Assembly (NCBI RefSeq): GCF_014652815.1
Contig: NZ_BMZN01000003.1
Coordinates: 327,429 to 391,428 of the forward strand
Direction: 5' to 3'
Length of the DNA stretch: 64,000 nucleotides
From: Alcaligenes pakistanensis
GTDB taxonomy: Bacteria; Pseudomonadota; Gammaproteobacteria; Burkholderiales; Burkholderiaceae_B
Shown: piece after piece, positions 59,076 through 64,000 of the stretch
How the letters are laid out: every line of letters starts with the position of its first letter
How positions within the stretch are numbered: position 1 is the stretch's first letter
The notes under the pieces: model-generated
The model's database searches: none
What the model was told of the DNA's origin: nothing
Seen by the model: the letters and a program-made list of their open reading frames with translations, nothing else
Translations under genes and position numbers: made by a program

Positions 59076-59878
59076 TTATTGAAAGTCAGAAAAAGCATGT
59101 CGCACAATGTATAGACCACCGAGATAATCAACATATAGACCACCACCGCGTCATACGCACCCACACCCGCAGCCGCATTCATTTCCTGCCCCATGCCGGG
59201 CACACCCAGCAACTCAGCAGCAATCAAGGTCATCCAGGCCTGTCCGATACCGGCACGTACACCGCTGAGCAAGCCGGGGCTGATCGCTGGCAGAACCACT
59301 GTCCACGCACGAGAAAAGTAAGAGTTATGCCCAAACGCCGAGGCCAGCTCGTAATAACGCGGGTCTACCGAACGCACCGCGCTATATGTCGCAAAGTAGT
59401 TCAGCCAGAACACACCAATAGCAATGACAAAGGCCGCGCCAGTATGGCTAACCTTGAACCAGGCAATCGCAAACACCACCCACGCTAAAGGGGGGATAGG
59501 GCGTAGCAAACGCACCAGATAGGCTTGCAACAAATCAAAACGACGAATCGTTGCGGCTGCCAGGCCGAACACAATCCCCAGAATCGTCCCAACACCCAGG
59601 CCCCAGAAATAATGCACCAGGCTGGATTGAGCCGCAGGCCACAGTCGGCCGGCCTCGATTTCCTGCAACAAGGCCGAAGGCAGACTTAAGGGATCTGGCA
59701 AAGTGCCCCGGGGAGCCCAGCCATAGACATAAGCCAGACGCCACACCAGGATAAACAGCGCGAGGCCGGCCAGGCCGTAAACAATCCGCTCCAGACCACG
59801 ACGCCATAAGGCATCAAGCACTGCCCCTGCAGGAGCAGGGGCAGAAACGGGCAGACTTGCTTGTTTTGCGACACTCAT
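59051..59878 (-). CDS. ABC transporter permease (SsuC-like)
   Basis: The 275-residue protein has about six membrane helices and the BPD-transport inner-membrane motif (AELLGVPGMGQEMNAAAG). The start shares one base with the stop of the binding-protein gene (TAATG). Together with the ATPase and binding protein it forms a complete importer. Confidence 0.9.
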   Translation of the reverse strand: MSVAKQASLPVSAPAPAGAVLDALWRRGLERIVYGLAGLALFILVWRLAYVYGWAPRGTLPDPLSLPSALLQEIEAGRLWPAAQSSLVHYFWGLGVGTILGIVFGLAAATIRRFDLLQAYLVRLLRPIPPLAWVVFAIAWFKVSHTGAAFVIAIGVFWLNYFATYSAVRSVDPRYYELASAFGHNSYFSRAWTVVLPAISPGLLSGVRAGIGQAWMTLIAAELLGVPGMGQEMNAAAGVGAYDAVVVYMLIISVVYTLCDMLFLTFNKWVLQWQP

Positions 59879-60891
59879 TACGGAGCTGCCTTCTCATAAA
59901 AGCGGACATCAAACAGGCTTTGAACATCCGCCAGTTTGGTCGCTAAGGTTCCCAAGGAAACCTGGAAGTCCTGCAACTGCGCGGTGCCATCAATAATCTT
60001 GCGAGGATCAGGTTGGAACTGATCGTGTGAACGCTCGATAGCGGCCAGCACAATATCCTTGGGCAGGCGGCCACCGCCTACATACTTCTGTACATAAGGC
60101 GTTGCCTTGGCAGGCTCATCACGCAACATAGCCGTTGCACGCAAGTGGGCGTTGACCAAATGCTGAACCAACTCAGGCTTGGATTCGATTAAGGATTCGC
60201 GCACCAGCAGCACCGAACCGGGCTCATTAGGGAAAAGTTCGCCACCATGGGCCACAATTTTGGCATCAGGCTGGCGCTTCAAGATCTGACTGACCGTAGG
60301 CTCAAGAATGGCCGCAGCATCCACTGCCTGGTTGCTCAAAGCCTGCTGAATCTGGGCTTCGCCCTGATAGATTACCTCGACAACCGTCGGGTCCACTTTC
60401 AGCATATTGCGCAGCCAGTACTGCAAGGCGGCTTCAGGCACAGCTCCTTTAGGGTAGCTGGCCACCTTGGGCTTGTGCCCTTTCTCCTGAGTGAACTTAG
60501 CAACGGCAGCTGCAAAATCCGGCTTGTCCGCATCCAGATAGCTGGCCAAATCACCAATCGCCACCACGCTGACCTGTTCGACAATATTAGAGGCCACAAC
60601 CTTGACATCGGCTTCCTTGGCCTTAGCAACCAGGGCGGGTCCAATACCGACATAAGCCACATCCAGCTGACCGGCGATCAAAGCCTGTGTCAGCGCAGGG
60701 CCACTTTGAAACTGGACCAGCTTGGGCTCGGGCTGCCCCTCAGGCAATAAGTCGCCAGATCCTAAGCCCACGAACAATTGAGCAGCAGGCATGATGGGTA
60801 GATAGCCGATCTCCAGCGCTTGCTCAGCAGCCTGTGCGGAGAAGGAAACAGAGAGAGCGAAAAGGCTGGGCGCTAAATAACGGGAAAGCAT
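59878..60891 (-). CDS. ABC transporter substrate-binding protein (SsuA/TauA/NrtA-like)
   Basis: The 337-residue precursor has a signal peptide ending SAQA (about residue 21) and the NMT1/SsuA-like fold: LEIGYLPIMPAAQLFVG, VQFQSGPALTQALIAGQLDVAYVGIGPAL, and VDAAAILEPTV. It lacks features needed to choose between sulfonate, taurine, nitrate or thiamine-precursor ligands. It is the first gene of the importer, and an AT-rich promoter region lies upstream. Confidence 0.88.
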   Translation of the reverse strand: MLSRYLAPSLFALSVSFSAQAAEQALEIGYLPIMPAAQLFVGLGSGDLLPEGQPEPKLVQFQSGPALTQALIAGQLDVAYVGIGPALVAKAKEADVKVVASNIVEQVSVVAIGDLASYLDADKPDFAAAVAKFTQEKGHKPKVASYPKGAVPEAALQYWLRNMLKVDPTVVEVIYQGEAQIQQALSNQAVDAAAILEPTVSQILKRQPDAKIVAHGGELFPNEPGSVLLVRESLIESKPELVQHLVNAHLRATAMLRDEPAKATPYVQKYVGGGRLPKDIVLAAIERSHDQFQPDPRKIIDGTAQLQDFQVSLGTLATKLADVQSLFDVRFYEKAAP

Positions 60892-60955
60892 AAAAATCTC
60901 TAGAAACAGGCTAAAACTGAAGATTAAACCTGTTCGAGAGACGCATCTTTATTTA

Positions 60956-60983
60956 CTTATAACTAAAAATAATAAAAAATCAA
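60956..60983 (-). promoter_or_regulatory. Putative promoter of the ABC importer
   Basis: On the minus strand TTGATT (60983-60978) and TATAAG (60961-60956) are 16 bases apart within very AT-rich DNA, about 65 bases before the binding-protein start. Regulation by sulfur supply would be expected but no site for it is recognised. Confidence 0.4.
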
Positions 60984-61046
60984 TTCTTTACGCAAATATT
61001 CTTGGCGGCTACGAATAACTAGAGCCAAGATAACGCCAGGCTCACC

Positions 61047-62924
61047 TCAAGGGGGCAACAAGCGATGACCTTCGCGCACAAATAACTGACCTAAAGAAGT
61101 TGAGCCATAGACATTTAAATGATTATTGTCAAAGTAAGCCATACGCCCCGCGTAACGTCCTTGAGCGGAAAGCTGACTCGCGGCTGGCCCCAAATCAATC
61201 CAATGCACATTAGGAAGGCGATCGACGATCTGTTTGATTCGGGCGTTAGCTGATTCGGCCTTTCGTCCCGATACTCTCTCAACACTCAGCCCTAAACGAT
61301 CAAAGAGCTCCAGGCGAATAGGAGAGACAGACAACTCGGGCACATCCGACAAGACATACACCGGTGTCGTTTCTGCGATGCTGCGCAATGTGCGTTCTAA
61401 CTTTGGTAAATAATCCGGATCAGCACGCTCTGGCTCTTTCCCTAATTGATAGGACCAGAAGGACGTAAACACGACTGCCTCATACTGACGGTAATCTGTC
61501 TTGACATAAGCTTTCAGGTTCTTGCAGGGTTCACGCGAGGACTCTGGTAAGACACTCTCATTAAAATCAAAAACTGGAGAACAGGAGCTACCCGTCACCA
61601 CATAGGCCTGCCAGCCTTCCTGGCGCCCAACCTCATCAATAAAAGAATTCAACGCAGCAGCATGGGAGTCCCCCGTCACCAATACGCGGGGAGGTAATCC
61701 TGGAGCGCCACGAAGACAGCGTTTGTCAAAACTGCCGTGACATACATCAGTCCCATAGCTCAACAAAGAAGGATCAAAACTCAAAGTAGGCTTGACTGCC
61801 TTAAGCCCTGCACCTAGTCCTGCCAAACCTAACGCCGGCGCTAAAAACAACCATAAAAAAGCAGCCGTGAAACTAAGATTCAGTCGTTTGCAACGTAGCT
61901 CCACAAATCGGTACGACAAATACGCCACGAAAAACATGAAGGGCACAGCGACAAGCAGCCAGCTGGCGGCTAAGACATAGGATCCGTAGACATAGCGCAA
62001 ATAGGCCAAAACAGGCCAATGCCACAAATACAAAGAGTAGGAGATCAACCCCACTCCCACCAAGCAGCGCATCTGGAAAATCCGCATTACGAGACCGCCT
62101 GCAGCTTGTTGAGAGCGGCCCCCGTATATGAACAAACCCGCTCCCAAACAAGGCAAGAGGGCATTGAGCCCGGGAAACAGCGAATGTTTGTCCAACATGA
62201 ACAAGCCACAAGCAATCAGCACTACCCCAGTCCACTGAAATAAGTGGCACCCTCGCCGAGGCTGGTAGACAGGCAAGAAGGCAAATAAAGCCCCCACCAG
62301 TAACTCACTAAAACGCAAACGCAGCAAAAAATAGACTGAATCCCCTGCCTCGGAGAGACTCAGATAAAAATGACTATACAAAAATCCTAAAAAAACAGTA
62401 CATGCCACGAATCCAGCAAGCCAAGCTTCTTGGTTCTTCTTATATTTAGATAAAAAATGAAAAACAAGAACCAACAAAAGAGGCCAAATAAAATAAAACT
62501 GCTCTTCTATAGATAGCGACCAAATATGCAATAGCGGCTTTTCATCAGATGAAATATCAAAATAACCACCATCTTTTGAAAAAAAACGATTAGCAAAAAA
62601 AGCAGAAGAGTAAACGAGAGAATAGAAAAACTGATTAAAATCTTCCGGCAAAAGAATAAAATAACCGATCAACAACGAACAGAGCAATACAATATAGAGA
62701 GGAGGAAGAATTCTACGTATTCTTCTTTTGTAAAAATCAAAAAAACAAAACCTGCCCTCTTGAACTTCATTTTTTATAATCTGACTTATCAAGAATCCCG
62801 AGATCACAAAAAAAACGTCCACTCCAATAAATCCACCAGGTAACCACTCAGAGTTGAGGTGGAAAATCAGGACGGAAAGGACTGCCAAAGCGCGTAACCC
62901 ATCTATGTCACTTCTATATTTCAT
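61047..62924 (-). CDS. OafA/YrhL-family O-acyltransferase with SGNH domain
   Basis: The 625-residue protein has an acyltransferase-3 domain with about ten membrane helices (start YRSDIDGLRALAVLSVLIFHLN, then FFVISGFLIS, RRIRRILPP, IWSLSIEEQFYFIWP), and a C-terminal extracytoplasmic SGNH domain with GDSHAAALN and the late Asp/His in YFDNNHLNVYG. Such proteins add acetyl groups to O-antigen or other glycans. I chose the ATG at 62924. The DNA for its N-terminal half is much richer in A and T than the rest of the window, a sign of transfer. Confidence 0.93.
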   Translation of the reverse strand: MKYRSDIDGLRALAVLSVLIFHLNSEWLPGGFIGVDVFFVISGFLISQIIKNEVQEGRFCFFDFYKRRIRRILPPLYIVLLCSLLIGYFILLPEDFNQFFYSLVYSSAFFANRFFSKDGGYFDISSDEKPLLHIWSLSIEEQFYFIWPLLLVLVFHFLSKYKKNQEAWLAGFVACTVFLGFLYSHFYLSLSEAGDSVYFLLRLRFSELLVGALFAFLPVYQPRRGCHLFQWTGVVLIACGLFMLDKHSLFPGLNALLPCLGAGLFIYGGRSQQAAGGLVMRIFQMRCLVGVGLISYSLYLWHWPVLAYLRYVYGSYVLAASWLLVAVPFMFFVAYLSYRFVELRCKRLNLSFTAAFLWLFLAPALGLAGLGAGLKAVKPTLSFDPSLLSYGTDVCHGSFDKRCLRGAPGLPPRVLVTGDSHAAALNSFIDEVGRQEGWQAYVVTGSSCSPVFDFNESVLPESSREPCKNLKAYVKTDYRQYEAVVFTSFWSYQLGKEPERADPDYLPKLERTLRSIAETTPVYVLSDVPELSVSPIRLELFDRLGLSVERVSGRKAESANARIKQIVDRLPNVHWIDLGPAASQLSAQGRYAGRMAYFDNNHLNVYGSTSLGQLFVREGHRLLPP

Positions 62925-62984
62925 ATGTCTTATTTTTGTGGCCAAGGCCGCAGAAGCCTTATATAAAGCACTGACCAAACACAT

Positions 62985-63497
62985 GCGGCTGGTGTGCGTC
63001 CCATGGCCTTAGCTAGAGCCTTTACTCGCACCGACGTAGCCCTCCCACCCTGTCCAGGATATGCTCCGACTCACATGCACACTGTCACTTCAATACAACA
63101 ACCACCGAGGCAAAAACAGCAAGAACCGGCATTTACAACTGGCAACAAACACTATCAGTGCTGTTTATCTTTACTTGCTAACTTTGTCTGGTAACTTACC
63201 GCGAAACACTCAGACCTCACACATTAGTCGCTATTATTACTCAATCAATCGTGCATAGAGCGGTCAACTCAGCACTCCCATCTTGCACTGTCACATTGAT
63301 GGCAAGCAATTTGTAACATAGCCAAGCTTTTGTTTGAAATTTCATAGAAAAACACAGGAATTAAGTCTCATTAACATTCATAACGCTAAAAATCGTAATT
63401 TACATCATCTGAAATAAACGTTTTAAACACAATAAGCTTAAAATTAAAGGCTAGCGGCCTTGGACCAGCTAAACATTGACTAATACCCGGAGTGCGT
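62985..63497. other. AT-rich non-coding region between acyltransferase and Wzz-like gene
   Basis: About 510 bases hold no convincing gene; the two frames near 62994-63258 have no codon pattern or family. It is rich in A and T from about 63160. It probably holds the divergent promoters of the polysaccharide region. I did not find a JUMPstart/ops element. Confidence 0.6.
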
Positions 63498-64000
63498 GTG
63501 AATACCTCTAGATCAAACCGTGAAGACAATAACCAGAATATCAGTTTGACCGATTTGGTAGAGTTGCTGTGGAGAGCAAAAAAAACAATCATTGGGATTA
63601 CTTTGGTCTGTTCTTGTCTCGCTGTCGTCTACGCATTCTCTGCATCACCAATTTATCAAGCTTCAACGAAAGTTCTACCTCCCAAAAACAGTGATCTGGC
63701 AGAGTACTCTGAAGCTTTGGGCATGATTGACATCGGGATAGCAGGTAAAGAAACCCAAAGAACATTGACTTCTGACCGTGTGTACGACATTTTGCACACT
63801 CAGCTTAAATCCGACTCCATCAAGGCCCAGTTTCTCCGGGATCATTACCTCCCCCATTTTCAGCCAAAAGATCAAGAAGCAGCTGAGAAGATAGTAAAAA
63901 AACTTGATAAATCACTGAAAATCGGTGATCCGACCGAAGAAGACAAAGTCATAACTCTGTCGATTCAAGACAAGGACTCAAAAACAGCAGCACAGTGGGC
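63498..64000 (+). CDS. Wzz-like polysaccharide chain-length determinant (3' end beyond window)
   Basis: A frame opens at GTG 63498 after CGGAG and runs off the end, giving 167 residues. It has the Wzz features: a cytoplasmic start with ISLTDLVELLWRAKKTI, a first membrane helix (IIGITLVCSCLAVVYAFSA), then YQASTKVLPPKNSDLAEYSEAL. Wzz sets the O-antigen chain length through a coiled-coil periplasmic domain. It has no stop in the window. It suggests that a surface polysaccharide cluster begins here. Confidence 0.85.
   Translation, partial: MNTSRSNREDNNQNISLTDLVELLWRAKKTIIGITLVCSCLAVVYAFSASPIYQASTKVLPPKNSDLAEYSEALGMIDIGIAGKETQRTLTSDRVYDILHTQLKSDSIKAQFLRDHYLPHFQPKDQEAAEKIVKKLDKSLKIGDPTEEDKVITLSIQDKDSKTAAQW

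Noticed and set aside
62994-63258. Two short plus-strand frames upstream of the Wzz-like gene
   Set aside because: No ribosome binding site, no family, and unusual composition; likely chance frames in non-coding DNA.
63300-63497. Possible JUMPstart/ops element before the Wzz-like gene
   Set aside because: Only fragments such as CTAGCGGCC resemble it; the ops core GGCGGTAGC is not present.

Overview
The window reads as a chromosomal segment of a betaproteobacterium of the Burkholderiales/Alcaligenaceae, most likely Alcaligenes (A. faecalis group). Evidence: gene orders typical of that group (gpmA-envC-ctpA-moeB, rhodanese-grxC-secB-gpsA, ptsN-hprK-rapZ), a Bug-family receptor, a type II lumazine synthase, and a maleate isomerase whose two catalytic cysteines fall at positions 80 and 198, as I recall for the A. 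faecalis enzyme. I saw no insertion sequence, CRISPR array, rRNA or tRNA gene.

Layout. 1-1100: end of a large FAD/Fe-S oxidoreductase and a HugZ-type flavin-fold protein. 1522-7368: two tandem paralogous subtilisin-type autotransporter proteases, each with a run of 10-11 aspartates. 7512-8063: apt. 8234-15090 (minus strand): one cytochrome bd operon, GbsR/MarR-type regulator-cydA-cydB-cydX-cydD-cydC, including a 46-residue CydX and a perfect 18-bp palindrome just upstream of the regulator. 15248-21959: kdsD-kdsC-lptC-lptA-lptB (Kdo synthesis and LPS transport), then hpf, ptsN, hprK and rapZ; rpoN, normally between lptB and hpf, is absent. 21956-26544: rlpA, then rsmI facing away from a tightly overlapping yraN/gmhA-like/BON lipoprotein/thioredoxin-like set. 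26621-30834: argB, a HAD nucleotidase, and an aldehyde dehydrogenase divergent from a FeaR-like AraC regulator.

30854-38015: minus-strand gpmA-envC-ctpA-moeB divergent from rhodanese-grxC-secB-gpsA. 38097-41524: Bug receptor, trmL, comF and a BioC-like methyltransferase. 41535-45667: TonB-dependent receptor divergent from an OmpR-type two-component system, with a possible Fur site between them. 45702-46432: FMN riboswitch and ribH. 46545-53059: rsmB-DUF4390-NtrY-like kinase-short NtrX-like regulator, divergent from rimO. 53224-57800: gamma-carbonic-anhydrase-like protein, galE, maleate isomerase, LysR regulator and HpcH/HpaI aldolase. 58332-60891: sulfonate/taurine-type ABC importer. 61047-64000: AT-rich start of a surface-polysaccharide region (O-acyltransferase with SGNH domain, 0.5 kb of non-coding DNA, 5' end of a Wzz-like gene).

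Most of the window is housekeeping DNA concerned with the envelope, respiration and translation. The most unusual parts are the twin poly-Asp autotransporters, the self-contained cyd operon with its candidate operator, the paired signs of a lost sigma-54 system (no rpoN at its usual locus, and an NtrX-like regulator without the AAA+ domain), a terminator in the argB leader, and a hairpin that covers the ribH ribosome binding site downstream of the FMN riboswitch. I found no clearly new multi-gene system.
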